NCBI RefSeq assembly: GCF_003318235.1
Contig: NZ_QOCG01000030.1
Span: 328,933-392,932, forward strand
From: Loktanella sp. D2R18
GTDB lineage: Bacteria; Pseudomonadota; Alphaproteobacteria; Rhodobacterales; Rhodobacteraceae
DNA length: 64,000 bases
Direction: 5' to 3'
The translations under genes were made by a program, and so were the position numbers. Below are positions 20,968 through 30,490 of this stretch, one piece after another. Within the stretch, counting starts at the first letter, position 1; every line of letters begins with the position of its first letter. The notes beneath the pieces are model-generated. The model had not been told where the DNA came from, searched no databases, and saw nothing but the letters and a program-made list of their open reading frames with translations.

Positions 20968-21420
20968 ATGAAGTCACTGCAAATAATCCAAGCAGGAATT
21001 CGTTCTACGTTTGACTTTGAAGGTCAGGCGTCAAGGCGTGAGTTTTGGATATTTGTCCCCCCCTTACTCGTACTATCGTTTTGTGTTTATTTGGCCTTGA
21101 TCCCATTCGCGAATTCAAAAGATACGTTTCTCGTCATTTTTGTCATTGCGGCAAGTATTTCAGCGCCGACTATGGCAATGGCTGCCCGCCGAGCAAACGA
21201 ATCTGGATTGGGCTTAGCTGGTGCTCAGTATGGCCCCATGATCTCACTATTCGGGCTAGGCCTTTACGGATTCCATGTTTCCGAAATGCCACCAGACCCA
21301 GCAAGTACAGAATACTTCCCGGTGATAGCAGCCATCCTTTTCATCCTCGGCCTAGCAATATTGACCAAGATCGGCCTGAAACCACCTTTAAATCAGCCCC
21401 CCAATGAGGTTCTCTCATGA
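20968..21420 (+). CDS. DUF805 membrane protein
   Basis: A 150-residue protein with the DUF805 signature FDFEGQASRREFWIF and four hydrophobic segments, so a small inner-membrane protein of unknown role. It lies between sucD and sucA; its stop overlaps the sucA start by four bases (ATGA), implying co-translation with 2-oxoglutarate dehydrogenase. By eye the base composition is A+T-richer than sucA, consistent with insertion of an accessory gene into the operon. Confidence 0.8.
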   Translation: MKSLQIIQAGIRSTFDFEGQASRREFWIFVPPLLVLSFCVYLALIPFANSKDTFLVIFVIAASISAPTMAMAARRANESGLGLAGAQYGPMISLFGLGLYGFHVSEMPPDPASTEYFPVIAAILFILGLAILTKIGLKPPLNQPPNEVLS

Positions 21421-24374
21421 ACGATCAATCACCTAACGACATTCTCCACGCCTCATCGTTCCTGCAAGGGCATAATGCGGAATATGTAGAACAGCTTTAT
21501 GCGCGCTATGCTGACAACCCCAATGCGGTTGACGAAAGCTGGCGTGAATTTTTCAAGGCGCTGGGTGATGCTCCAACGGACGCCAAGGCAGAGGCCGCAG
21601 GCCCGTCTTGGGGCCGTATGGATTGGCCCCCGGTTCCCAACGACGACCTGACATCTGCGCTTGACGGCCAATGGCCAGCCGAACCTGAAGCTGCGGGTAA
21701 AAAGATCAAAGCGAAAGCCGCCGAAAAAGGCGTGTCGTTAGACGAAAACCAAGTGCGCAACGCCGTGTTGGACAGCATCCGCGCGCTGATGATCATCCGC
21801 GCCTACCGTATTCGCGGCCATTTGATTGCGGATCTTGATCCACTGGGCATGCGTGAGAACGTCCCGCACCCAGAGCTTGATCCAAAATCTTACGGCTTTA
21901 CCGCCGCCGACATGGATCGCCCGATCTTTATCGACAACGTGCTGGGCCTCGAAGTCGCGACAATGAACGAAATCATGGCGATCGTGCAACGCACCTACTG
22001 CGGCACATTTGCCTTGCAATACATGCATATTTCCAACCCCGAAGAAGCGGGCTGGCTGAAAGAACGTATCGAAGGCTACGGCAAAGAAATCACCTTTACC
22101 CAGAATGGCCGTAAGGCGATTTTGAACAGCCTGGTGCAGGCCGAAGGTTTTGAAAAATTCTTGCACGTCAAATACATGGGCACCAAGCGTTTTGGCCTAG
22201 ATGGCGGCGAAAGCCTGATCCCGGCGATGGAACAAATCATCAAGCGCGGCGGTCAACTGGGCATGGATGAGATCATCATCGGGATGCCGCACCGTGGGCG
22301 TCTTTCTGTTCTTGCGAACGTAATGGAAAAACCTTACCGCGCGATCTTTAACGAATTCCAAGGTGGGTCGTTCAAGCCCGAGGATGTCGATGGTTCCGGC
22401 GATGTGAAATATCACCTTGGCGCATCATCAGACCGCAGCTTTGATGACAACTCAGTGCACCTGTCGCTAACCGCCAACCCGTCCCACCTAGAAGCCGTGA
22501 ACCCGGTTGTCTTGGGTAAGGTCCGCGCCAAGCAAGACCAAAAGAATGACGTTGATCGCACCCGCGTTATGGCGATATTATTGCACGGCGATGCGGCCTT
22601 TGCTGGCCAAGGTGTCGTAGCTGAAGGGTTCGGCCTGTCCGGCCTTAAGGGTCACAAAACAGGTGGCACGATGCATATCGTGGTGAACAACCAAATCGGT
22701 TTCACCACAGCGCCGCACTTTAGCCGCTCAAGCCCCTACCCTACTGATATTGCGCTGATGGTTGAGGCACCGATTTTCCACGTCAATGGCGACGACCCAG
22801 AGGCTGTCGTGCATGCCGCACGCGTCGCGACCGAGTTCCGCCAAAAATTCCACAAAGACGTGGTTCTTGATATCATTTGCTACCGCCGCTTTGGTCACAA
22901 CGAAGGCGATGAGCCGATGTTTACCAACCCGGTGATGTACAAAAAGATCAAAAAGCAAAAAACCACGCTGACGCTTTACACCGAACGTCTGGTCAAAGAC
23001 GGGCTGATCCCCGAAGGCGAAATCGAAGATATGAAGGCCGCGTTCCAAGCGCACCTGAATACGGAGTTCGAGAACGGTAAGACCTTTAAGCCCAACAAGG
23101 CCGACTGGCTTGATGGGAAATGGTCACATCTGGATCGCCAAAAGGAAGATTATCAACGTGGCGCGACCGCCATCGATGAAAAGACATTCCAAGAAATCGG
23201 GCGTGGTCTGACAACTGTGCCGGATGGTTTCCCTGTCCACAAAACCGTGAATCGCATTTTGGGTGCCAAATCTAAAATGTTCGAAAGCGGCGAAGGCTTC
23301 GATTGGGCCACGGGTGAAGCGCTCGCATTTGGGTCGCTTGTCACCGAAGGCTACCCTGTGCGCCTGTCCGGGCAGGATAGTACACGCGGGACATTCAGCC
23401 AACGCCATTCGGGTCTGATTAACCAAGAAAACGAAGATCGCTATTACCCGCTGAACAACATCCGCGAAGGCCAGGCGCAATACGAAGTTATCGACAGCAT
23501 GCTGTCGGAATACGCGGTGCTTGGCTTCGAATATGGCTATTCACTGGCCGAACCTAACGCGCTGACCCTTTGGGAAGCCCAGTTCGGCGATTTCGCCAAC
23601 GGCGCGCAGATCATGTTTGATCAGTTCATTTCTTCGGGTGAAAGCAAATGGTTGCGGATGTCGGGTCTCGTGTGTCTCCTGCCGCATGGCTACGAAGGAC
23701 AAGGGCCAGAGCATTCAAGCGCGCGTCTGGAACGGTTTTTAACCATGTGTGGTGGTGACAACTGGATCGTTGCGAACTGTACGACACCTGCAAACTACTT
23801 CCACATTCTGCGCCGTCAGCTGCACCGCAGTTACCGAAAACCGCTTATCATGATGACGCCGAAATCATTATTGCGTCACAAGATGGCGGTTTCCAAGGCC
23901 GAAGAATTTACCACCGGGTCTAGTTTCCACCGCGTCTTGTGGGATGATGCGCAGCAAGGTAATTCTGACACCAAACTCGTCGCAGACGACAAGATCAAGC
24001 GCGTCGTGATGTGTTCAGGTAAGGTCTATTATGACCTGTTAGAAGAGCGCGACGCACGCGGCATAAACGACGTTTACATCTTGCGGTTCGAACAGTTCTA
24101 TCCGTTCCCGGCCCAATCGGCCATGAACGAGCTGACCCGGTTCAAAAACGCCGACATGGTCTGGTGCCAAGAAGAACCCAAAAACCAAGGTGCTTGGTCC
24201 TTTATGGAACCAAACATCGAATGGGTTCTGACCCGGACCAAAGCCAAAACCACACGCCCTGTCTACGCAGGTCGCGCCGCAGCGGCATCCCCGGCGACGG
24301 GCCTTGCCAGCAAACACAAAGCAGAACAAGCGGCGCTCGTTAACGACGCCCTGACTATCAAAGGAACAAAGTAA
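21417..24374 (+). CDS. sucA: 2-oxoglutarate dehydrogenase E1 component
   Basis: Thiamine-diphosphate-dependent decarboxylation of 2-oxoglutarate and transfer of the succinyl group to the lipoyl arm of SucB. The 985-residue length is typical. Visible motifs include the N-terminal targeting-like segment with [44 protein letters not shown] with the downstream NNQIGFTT ThDP site, and [16 protein letters not shown] [12 protein letters not shown]. The start overlaps the DUF805 stop (ATGA) and the stop overlaps sucB (TAATG). Confidence 0.97.
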   Translation: MNDQSPNDILHASSFLQGHNAEYVEQLYARYADNPNAVDESWREFFKALGDAPTDAKAEAAGPSWGRMDWPPVPNDDLTSALDGQWPAEPEAAGKKIKAKAAEKGVSLDENQVRNAVLDSIRALMIIRAYRIRGHLIADLDPLGMRENVPHPELDPKSYGFTAADMDRPIFIDNVLGLEVATMNEIMAIVQRTYCGTFALQYMHISNPEEAGWLKERIEGYGKEITFTQNGRKAILNSLVQAEGFEKFLHVKYMGTKRFGLDGGESLIPAMEQIIKRGGQLGMDEIIIGMPHRGRLSVLANVMEKPYRAIFNEFQGGSFKPEDVDGSGDVKYHLGASSDRSFDDNSVHLSLTANPSHLEAVNPVVLGKVRAKQDQKNDVDRTRVMAILLHGDAAFAGQGVVAEGFGLSGLKGHKTGGTMHIVVNNQIGFTTAPHFSRSSPYPTDIALMVEAPIFHVNGDDPEAVVHAARVATEFRQKFHKDVVLDIICYRRFGHNEGDEPMFTNPVMYKKIKKQKTTLTLYTERLVKDGLIPEGEIEDMKAAFQAHLNTEFENGKTFKPNKADWLDGKWSHLDRQKEDYQRGATAIDEKTFQEIGRGLTTVPDGFPVHKTVNRILGAKSKMFESGEGFDWATGEALAFGSLVTEGYPVRLSGQDSTRGTFSQRHSGLINQENEDRYYPLNNIREGQAQYEVIDSMLSEYAVLGFEYGYSLAEPNALTLWEAQFGDFANGAQIMFDQFISSGESKWLRMSGLVCLLPHGYEGQGPEHSSARLERFLTMCGGDNWIVANCTTPANYFHILRRQLHRSYRKPLIMMTPKSLLRHKMAVSKAEEFTTGSSFHRVLWDDAQQGNSDTKLVADDKIKRVVMCSGKVYYDLLEERDARGINDVYILRFEQFYPFPAQSAMNELTRFKNADMVWCQEEPKNQGAWSFMEPNIEWVLTRTKAKTTRPVYAGRAAAASPATGLASKHKAEQAALVNDALTIKGTK

Positions 24375-25549
24375 TGAGCACCGAAGTCCGCGTACCAACG
24401 CTTGGCGAATCCGTCACCGAAGCCACAGTTGCCACATGGTTCAAACAGCCCGGCGACGCCGTGGCTGTTGACGAAATGCTGTGCGAACTTGAAACCGACA
24501 AAGTCACCGTCGAAGTGCCATCACCCGTCGCAGGCACATTGTCAGAAATCGTCGCCGCTGAAGGCGACACTGTCGGCGTTGACGCGCTGCTGGCGCAAAT
24601 CGCCGCAGGCGACGCAGCCCCTGCCCCCAAGACCGAAGCACCCGCTGCAGCCCCGGCAGCCGCACCCGCTGCCAAAGACGTTGAAGACGCCCCATCCGCG
24701 AAAAAACTGATGGCAGAAAACAACCTGTCTAACGTTACAGGCACCGGCAAAGATGGCCGCGTCATGAAAGAAGACGTGCTAAACGCACTGGCATCCCCTG
24801 CACCCGCAGCCCCGGCCGCACCGCGCGCACCAGTCGCTGCCAATCAGGTTGACCGTGAAGAGCGTGTCAAAATGACCCGCCTGCGCCAAACCATCGCGCG
24901 CCGCTTGAAAGAAAGCCAAAACACCGCTGCCATGCTGACCACCTATAACGAGGTCGACATGACCGAGGTCATGGCCCTGCGGAACCAGTACAAAGACCTG
25001 TTCTTGAAAAAGCACGGCGTCAAACTTGGCTTTATGTCTTTCTTTACCAAGGCATGTATCCACGCGCTGAATGAAGTGCCTGATGTGAACGCCGAAATCG
25101 ACGGCACCGACGTTGTCTATAAAAACTACGTCAACATGGGCATCGCTGCGGGCACGCCCACTGGCCTTGTGGTTCCCGTGATCAACGATGCCGATCAGAT
25201 GTCATTTGCTGACATCGAAAAAGCAATCGCGGAAAAAGGGGCCAAAGCGCGTGACGGAAAACTGTCGATGGCGGAAATGCAAGGCGGCACATTCACCATC
25301 TCAAACGGTGGTGTCTACGGCTCGCTGATGTCCTCACCGATCCTGAACCCCCCACAGTCCGGCATCCTCGGCATGCACAAAATCCAAGACCGCCCAATGG
25401 CGATCAACGGTGAAGTTGTGATCCGACCAATGATGTACCTTGCGCTGTCTTACGACCACCGGATCGTCGACGGCAAAGGCGCTGTGACGTTCCTCGTACG
25501 CGTCAAAGAAGCGCTCGAAGACCCACGCCGTTTGTTGATGGATCTGTAA
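24374..25549 (+). CDS. sucB: Dihydrolipoyl succinyltransferase E2 component
   Basis: Core of the 2-oxoglutarate dehydrogenase complex, transferring succinyl from lipoyl-lysine to CoA. The 391-residue protein has one lipoyl domain with Lys43 in ETDKVTVEV, an Ala/Pro linker, the E3-binding domain ([20 protein letters not shown]) and a catalytic domain ending with [17 protein letters not shown], which holds the active-site His and Asp. It is coupled to sucA by TAATG. Confidence 0.97.
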   Translation: MSTEVRVPTLGESVTEATVATWFKQPGDAVAVDEMLCELETDKVTVEVPSPVAGTLSEIVAAEGDTVGVDALLAQIAAGDAAPAPKTEAPAAAPAAAPAAKDVEDAPSAKKLMAENNLSNVTGTGKDGRVMKEDVLNALASPAPAAPAAPRAPVAANQVDREERVKMTRLRQTIARRLKESQNTAAMLTTYNEVDMTEVMALRNQYKDLFLKKHGVKLGFMSFFTKACIHALNEVPDVNAEIDGTDVVYKNYVNMGIAAGTPTGLVVPVINDADQMSFADIEKAIAEKGAKARDGKLSMAEMQGGTFTISNGGVYGSLMSSPILNPPQSGILGMHKIQDRPMAINGEVVIRPMMYLALSYDHRIVDGKGAVTFLVRVKEALEDPRRLLMDL

Positions 25550-25554
25550 ACCAC

Positions 25555-25899
25555 ATGGCCCGGCGGACATCAGAACAGGTTATGGTCATCTTTGATCATA
25601 TTTGGGACTGTTTTGATGCCGCCCGTGCCGCTCAGAAACATATGTACGACGACGCAACTTACAAACTGCGCGAGGAGCTCTTGATCAGTCATGAAGAGAT
25701 GCGCGAAGCGGTCACTTCCAAAAAAATATCGGCCTCCGAAGCCCTCCATGGGGTTCGGTCAGCTTGGAGCTCTTGTCACTCGCTCTATGTGGAGTGCAAA
25801 CACTCAGAAAGTGCGGCAGCCGAACAGTTTCTATCGCAATACCAGAAAATCACGGGCCGAAATTACTTTGATGACCAAAAAGACATTCGGGCAATGTAA
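25555..25899 (+). CDS. Hypothetical protein after sucB
   Basis: A 114-residue soluble, probably all-helical protein starting MARRTSEQVMVIFDHIWDCFDAARAAQ, five bases after the sucB stop. It has several Cys and His residues but no motif I recognise and no signal or membrane segment. Close spacing argues that it is translated from the suc mRNA. A short frame overlaps its stop (TAATG). Function unknown. Confidence 0.6.
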   Translation: MARRTSEQVMVIFDHIWDCFDAARAAQKHMYDDATYKLREELLISHEEMREAVTSKKISASEALHGVRSAWSSCHSLYVECKHSESAAAEQFLSQYQKITGRNYFDDQKDIRAM

Positions 25900-26105
25900 T
25901 GACAGTTTTGCCAATCATGCTCGCAGTTCGTTCAAGAGACCGAACCCACGTTTCACGTGGTTTGCGGGATAGCCGATCTATGGATATGTCGGCTAACGCC
26001 TGCAATTTTTTGACCTCTGTGGGTGAAGTGATGCTTGCGCAATTCGCCTGCAAAGGACCTCTTGGCCACTACCCAATCGCTCGCGTTATTGCTGGAGGCG
26101 CTTGA
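25899..26105 (+). CDS. Possible 68-residue small gene
   Basis: This frame starts with an ATG overlapping the preceding stop (TAATG) and ends two bases before the start of the hydrolase-like gene, so it would make a perfectly coupled chain. The Arg/Ser-rich peptide resembles no family, and composition alone does not separate it from chance. It may simply be the leader of the next gene. Confidence 0.3.
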   Translation: MTVLPIMLAVRSRDRTHVSRGLRDSRSMDMSANACNFLTSVGEVMLAQFACKGPLGHYPIARVIAGGA

Positions 26106-26106
26106 T

Positions 26107-26940
26107 ATGGTTCGCGATGAACGTATCCGTGCCCTCGCCGAAAAAGATGTGTTGTACCGACGCGAGCTGGGACGCCGGCGCAGGTTTCAACGGCTCTTGA
26201 TCCAGGCGGAGGGGTTTAATGCCTATACCACGCAACCCGATTTTATGCCTGTCCGCATTAAGCGCTCTCCAGCTCCACGCGGCACGTTTCTGATCTGCGG
26301 AAGTATGGGCGGCGGCGATATGATTTCTAAGTTGGAATTTGAGGGGACATTGAGCTCGGTCAATTGCGACCAGATTTATATCAAAGATTTTGAAAAAATC
26401 TGGTATCAAAATGGGCTCATGGGGATGACCGAGAACCGGGAAGAAACAATCAATTTTCTGAAATCCCTCTTGCAGGACTTCCCACGTCCGCTCACGGTTT
26501 TAGGTGCAAGCGCTGGCGGGTATGCGGCGCTGCTGTTCGGGCATGCACTTGATGCTGAACGCATTGTGACATTTGGCGCGCAGACTTTGTTAACGCGTCA
26601 CGTTGTCAGAGTTTATAGCGACCCGCGTGACCATCGCACCCGGTTTCGGCACGACATGCCGGAAAACGACCTTCGTAAAGTTCTAATAGAAAACCCTCTT
26701 TCAGGGCATGCAGAAATGCACTTTTCCGACAAAAACAAACTCGATACGAGACAACACGGCTATTTGGCTGATCTCCCCAATATCACCCAAATTGCGCATG
26801 ACTCGCGACCGCATAATGTTTCAATCCGTTTGAAAGCACAGGGAAAACTAATAGACATTCTTGATCCACCTGAGGTGGCTGAACAAGAAGTGCGGCCAGT
26901 ATCCCCCCTAAGTGACGGAGACAACTTCCATGCCAGCTGA
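26107..26940 (+). CDS. Alpha/beta-hydrolase-like protein in the suc region
   Basis: A 277-residue protein with a basic helical N-terminus (YRRELGRRRRFQRLL), a beta segment GTFLICGSMGGGDM and a nucleophile elbow GASAGGYAALLFG, the classical alpha/beta-hydrolase Ser motif. A late His (HDSRPHNVSIRL) could be the catalytic base; the acid is not obvious. The start at 26107 is chosen for its strong GGAGG site, although the frame is open 24 codons further. The substrate is unknown. It overlaps the MAPEG gene start by 11 bases. Confidence 0.6.
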   Translation: MVRDERIRALAEKDVLYRRELGRRRRFQRLLIQAEGFNAYTTQPDFMPVRIKRSPAPRGTFLICGSMGGGDMISKLEFEGTLSSVNCDQIYIKDFEKIWYQNGLMGMTENREETINFLKSLLQDFPRPLTVLGASAGGYAALLFGHALDAERIVTFGAQTLLTRHVVRVYSDPRDHRTRFRHDMPENDLRKVLIENPLSGHAEMHFSDKNKLDTRQHGYLADLPNITQIAHDSRPHNVSIRLKAQGKLIDILDPPEVAEQEVRPVSPLSDGDNFHAS

Positions 26941-27340
26941 ACTCACCGTACTTGCCCTTGCGGCACTCTTGCAAGCGATCCAATTTTGCCTAATGGCCAT
27001 TCCCGCCAATATCGAACTTGGCCCCGGCAAGACCGCCAGTCCACGTGACCCGCAACGCCTTGGCAAACCGTTGATGGACCAAGCCAGCGTTGGCACCGGC
27101 CGCCTGTTCCGGGCGATGAATAACCATTTTGAGGCGTTGATCTTGTTCACCATTGCCGTGGTCGTGATCACGCTTGGCGACAAGGGCACCGGGTTTAGCG
27201 CGATTTGTGCGTGGACCTATCTGGCCGCCCGCATTCTTTATGTCCCCGCATATTATTTTGGCTGGACGCCTTGGCGCTCGCTGATTTGGTTTGTGGGGTT
27301 TCTCTCGACCATGCTCATGATAATCTCGGCACTGTTCTAG
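26930..27340 (+). CDS. MAPEG family membrane protein
   Basis: A 136-residue protein with four transmembrane helices of the MAPEG family (membrane-associated proteins in eicosanoid and glutathione metabolism). Supporting motifs are QDPQRLGKP-like DPQRLGKPLMDQ, the FRAMNNHFEALILF segment and ARILYVPAYYFGW. A GGAG site nine bases upstream supports the ATG at 26930, so it overlaps the previous gene. Bacterial members are poorly characterised. It lies directly before lpd. Confidence 0.85.
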   Translation: MPAELTVLALAALLQAIQFCLMAIPANIELGPGKTASPRDPQRLGKPLMDQASVGTGRLFRAMNNHFEALILFTIAVVVITLGDKGTGFSAICAWTYLAARILYVPAYYFGWTPWRSLIWFVGFLSTMLMIISALF

Positions 27341-27405
27341 ACGCCGACTAAAAACCGACAAATGTCCGACGTAAGTCCGACAGTAAGAAATCTAAAGGAG
27401 ATACC

Positions 27406-28794
27406 ATGTCCAGCTATGACGTTATCGTAATCGGTGCAGGCCCCGGCGGCTATGTCAGCGCAATCCGTTGTGCCCAATTGGGGATGAAAGTGGCCGTGGT
27501 TGAAGGCCGTGAAACACTTGGCGGCACTTGCCTGAACGTGGGCTGTATCCCGTCAAAGGCACTGTTGCACGCGACGCACATGTTGCATGAAGCAGAACAT
27601 AACTTTGCGGATATGGGCCTGAAGGGCAAAGCGCCTTCGGTCGATTGGAAGCAGATGCTATCCTACAAAGATAACGTTGTTGGCCAGAATACTGGTGGCA
27701 TCGAATATCTGTTTAAGAAGAACAAGATCGACTGGATCAAAGGCTGGGCAACCATCCCAAGCGTTGGCAAAGTTCAGGTCGGTGACGACACATATGACGC
27801 CAAAAACATCATTATCGCATCCGGGTCCGAAGCATCTGTCCTGCCGGGGATCGAGGTCGATGAGAAGACTGTCGTGACCTCTACAGGCGCGCTGACGCTG
27901 AACAAGGTCCCTAAATCACTGGTCGTAATCGGTGCTGGCGTCATCGGGCTAGAGCTTGGGTCAGTCTATGCCCGCCTTGGCGCCGAGGTAACAGTGATTG
28001 AATTCTTGGATGCGATCACCCCCGGCATGGACGCGGAAATCGCGCGTCAGTTCCAAAAAATGCTGACCAAGCAGGGCCTTAAATTCAAACTGGGCGCGGC
28101 GGTTCAAGGCGTTGAAGTCAAGAACAACAAAGCCACTGTCAGCTATCAGCTGCGTAAAGACGAAAGCGATCACACGATCACTGCCGATGCGGTCTTGGTT
28201 GCGACAGGCCGCAAACCTTTCACAACCGGTCTGGGGCTTGATGCGCTTGGCGTTGCGCTTTCTGAACGTGGTCAGATCAAAACCGATGCGAACTACGCGA
28301 CTAACGTTCCCGGCATCTACGCAATTGGTGACACGATCGCAGGCCCGATGCTTGCCCATAAGGCCGAGGATGAAGGCATGGCCGTCGCCGAAGGCATCGC
28401 AGGCCAAAAGCCGCATGTGAATTACGGTGTCATCCCCGGCGTAATCTACACCCACCCCGAGGTGAGCAATGTTGGCGAAACCGAAGAAACGCTCAAAGCT
28501 GCCGGACGCGCCTATAAGGTCGGCAAATTCCCGTTCATGGGCAACGCCCGCGCGAAAGCCAACTTTGCCGGCGACGGCTTTGTAAAGCTGCTGGTCGATG
28601 CGCAAACAGACCGCATTTTGGGTGCGCATATCATTGGGCCGATGGCCGGTGATCTGATTCATGAAATCTGTGTTGCGATGGAATTCGGCGCTGCTGCCGA
28701 AGACATCGCCCGCACCTGCCATGCGCACCCAACTTATTCCGAAGCCGTCCGCGAAGCCGCTTTGGCCTGTGGTGGTGGTGCTATCCACGTTTAG
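27406..28794 (+). CDS. lpd: Dihydrolipoyl dehydrogenase E3 component
   Basis: FAD enzyme that reoxidises the lipoyl groups of 2-oxo acid dehydrogenase complexes with NAD. The 462-residue protein has [19 protein letters not shown] for FAD, the redox disulfide C42/C47 in [13 protein letters not shown], a second NAD motif [19 protein letters not shown] and the C-terminal HAHPTYSEA with the active-site His. A consensus AAAGGAG precedes the ATG, and a terminator follows. Confidence 0.97.
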   Translation: MSSYDVIVIGAGPGGYVSAIRCAQLGMKVAVVEGRETLGGTCLNVGCIPSKALLHATHMLHEAEHNFADMGLKGKAPSVDWKQMLSYKDNVVGQNTGGIEYLFKKNKIDWIKGWATIPSVGKVQVGDDTYDAKNIIIASGSEASVLPGIEVDEKTVVTSTGALTLNKVPKSLVVIGAGVIGLELGSVYARLGAEVTVIEFLDAITPGMDAEIARQFQKMLTKQGLKFKLGAAVQGVEVKNNKATVSYQLRKDESDHTITADAVLVATGRKPFTTGLGLDALGVALSERGQIKTDANYATNVPGIYAIGDTIAGPMLAHKAEDEGMAVAEGIAGQKPHVNYGVIPGVIYTHPEVSNVGETEETLKAAGRAYKVGKFPFMGNARAKANFAGDGFVKLLVDAQTDRILGAHIIGPMAGDLIHEICVAMEFGAAAEDIARTCHAHPTYSEAVREAALACGGGAIHV

Positions 28795-28798
28795 CACT

Positions 28799-28833
28799 TT
28801 GGCGCGCCGACCAACAATCGGCGCGCCAATTTC
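28799..28833 (+). terminator. Terminator after lpd
   Basis: TTGGCGCGCCGA (28799-28810) pairs perfectly with TCGGCGCGCCAA (28818-28829) around a 7-base loop, five bases after the lpd stop, followed by a short T-rich stretch. It marks the end of the suc-lpd transcription unit. Confidence 0.8.
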
Positions 28834-28976
28834 GAAATTCTATTGATCCGATTTTAGAGACAATTCCCGAAAAACTAGTTAACCTTGCAGCGCTATTAGG
28901 CATCTGCGACCATATATCCGCCACATTTTTGCACCCAATCCATGTTTTAAGGCGTCAACGTTTTGTGAGAGCCGAA

Positions 28977-29813
28977 ATGAATAATCTCTTAGTTGCCCTT
29001 TTCCTTGTTTGCACCTTTGGCACTGCTGCGCAGGCCCAAACTGAAGTTGTTACGCGCGCACCCGGCCTCGAGTTTGTAACCAAAACCCGGATTCCGGGCG
29101 CCGATGAAACCATGATGTCGCTTTGCTATGTCACAGATGATTTGGTCGTTTTCGGCATTGTCTTAACCAGCGATGTGCAGGGGTATGCGTTGGCCAGCGA
29201 CGGCTGCGAAACCAGCTATGACCAGCTTTATTCCGAAGACAAGATAGTCGCGGCGCAGGCCCTAGGCCTTATTCCCGCTGAGATAAACCCGGTAGCGGGC
29301 AATGATTGGAAACATAAGCTAGGCATTTATGGGCTTTTGCTTTCGGGGTGTTTAGGGCTGATCGCGGTGATCATCCGCCGTGTCAAATCCCTGCTTGGCT
29401 ATGACCTGCGCGGGCCAATGCGCAAGAAAGCCGCCCTTCGGATTTTGTCTGCGATGTGCCACATGGCGAAATGCGATGGCATCGTGGATTCGATTGAACT
29501 CACACATATCCGCAAAACCATTCGTCGCCTGACCGGGCGGAATTACCCGACCTCAGAGGTAATCCAAATGGTTGATTCGATTGATATGTCGGCGGGCCTA
29601 GACGAACATCACTTTATCGCCTTTGGCAAAGGTTTACGCGATCGTGAAAAAGATTTGATGATGCAGGGCATTTTGTCAGTCGCCATCGCGAGCGGACGCT
29701 TGATCCCAGTGGAACATGCCTTTGCAACGGAATTGGCCTATGGGCTGGGCATCCCCGGCGAGGATTTTCGCCGCCTGCTAGATCTCGTCTATGCATCCGA
29801 AGATGCCGCTTAG
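28977..29813 (+). CDS. Membrane-anchored TerB-like domain protein
   Basis: A 278-residue protein with a signal peptide (MNNLLVALFLVCTFGTAAQAQ), a short periplasmic part with two Cys, a transmembrane segment (IYGLLLSGCLGLIAVIIRR) and a cytoplasmic C-terminal helical domain (about residues 150-275) resembling TerB/tellurite-resistance-like modules (MCHMAKCDGIVDSIEL, DREKDLMMQGILSVAIASGRL). Function unknown. Its TAG interleaves with the convergent GntR stop. The start at 28977 begins the signal peptide; a 16-codon upstream extension is less likely. Confidence 0.65.
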   Translation: MNNLLVALFLVCTFGTAAQAQTEVVTRAPGLEFVTKTRIPGADETMMSLCYVTDDLVVFGIVLTSDVQGYALASDGCETSYDQLYSEDKIVAAQALGLIPAEINPVAGNDWKHKLGIYGLLLSGCLGLIAVIIRRVKSLLGYDLRGPMRKKAALRILSAMCHMAKCDGIVDSIELTHIRKTIRRLTGRNYPTSEVIQMVDSIDMSAGLDEHHFIAFGKGLRDREKDLMMQGILSVAIASGRLIPVEHAFATELAYGLGIPGEDFRRLLDLVYASEDAA

Positions 29814-30457
29814 GTCTTAAGCATCCGCAAACCCTGCGTCGCATCCGTGCGCACCGCGAGCCGCAAGCCCGGTTCATCCCCTGCCTTCAACGCTGCCAAA
29901 ATCAGCTTGTGATGATAAGGGGGCTCTGTCCGGTTCAGCCGCCCATAAAGTGCGCGCATTGTCGGCCCCAACTGCAACCAAACTGTTTCCGTCATCGCCA
30001 ACATCGCGGGCGCCTGCGCGCGCAGGTAAAGTGTGCGGTGGAATTCAAGGTTCATCCGAATATAGCCAGACGAATCGTGGCGCGCGATCATATGGCTCAC
30101 GCCGTTGTTGATGGATTCAAGCCGGTCGATCAGCGCAAAATGGGCACGCGGCAAGGCACGCGACGCCAGTTCTGGCTCAAGTAACGCCCGCAATGTCGCA
30201 AGCTCTTCGATCCGGTCGTTGGATAGGGCCGGTGTCGACACGCGCCCCGAAGACGAAAGAAACAAGGCCCCTTCCGCCACAAGTCGGCGCACGGCTTCGC
30301 GCGCGGGGGTCATCGAAACATCGTAGTCATGCCCAATCCCGCGCAGGGTCAACGCCTCACCGGGGGCGATTTCACCGTGCATGATGCGCGTGCGCAACGC
30401 ACGGTAAACCCGTTCATGGGCGGCAATCGTTGGATCAGTGGGGCGCGGTTGGATCAT
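29810..30457 (-). CDS. GntR-family (FCD-type) transcriptional regulator, AkgR-like
   Basis: Predicted DNA-binding regulator of 215 residues with an N-terminal winged helix (about 10-75: YRALRTRIMHGEIAPGEALTLRGIG, MTPAREAVRRLVAEGAL) and a C-terminal FCD ligand domain. The FCD metal ligands are partly kept (H140 in NLEFHRTL, H182/H183) but the usual third His is replaced by T204/D205 in VRTDATQG. A TGTGATCACA palindrome lies 11 bp upstream of its start and the same motif is paired before sdhC and sucC. I recall that R. sphaeroides AkgR, a GntR protein encoded in the same neighbourhood, activates TCA genes. Orthology is inferred. Confidence 0.8.
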   Translation of the reverse strand: MIQPRPTDPTIAAHERVYRALRTRIMHGEIAPGEALTLRGIGHDYDVSMTPAREAVRRLVAEGALFLSSSGRVSTPALSNDRIEELATLRALLEPELASRALPRAHFALIDRLESINNGVSHMIARHDSSGYIRMNLEFHRTLYLRAQAPAMLAMTETVWLQLGPTMRALYGRLNRTEPPYHHKLILAALKAGDEPGLRLAVRTDATQGLRMLKT

Positions 30458-30467
30458 GATTGCAATA

Positions 30468-30477
30468 TGTGATCACA
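30468..30477. promoter_or_regulatory. Single TGTGATCACA operator upstream of the GntR gene
   Basis: A perfect copy of the palindrome found in pairs upstream of sdhC and sucC, here alone and ending 11 bp before the start codon. So close to the start, a bound dimer should block transcription or translation initiation, which suggests negative autoregulation. Confidence 0.65.
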
Positions 30478-30490
30478 AACAGGTCCGCGG

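Noticed and set aside
24358..24843. 161-codon Ala-rich reverse frame opposite sucB
   Set aside because: Mirror of the Ala/Pro linker coding region of sucB.
25555..26940. Toxin-antitoxin pair between sucB and lpd
   Set aside because: Sizes and the hydrolase-like fold do not match any toxin family I know; the only support is coupling.
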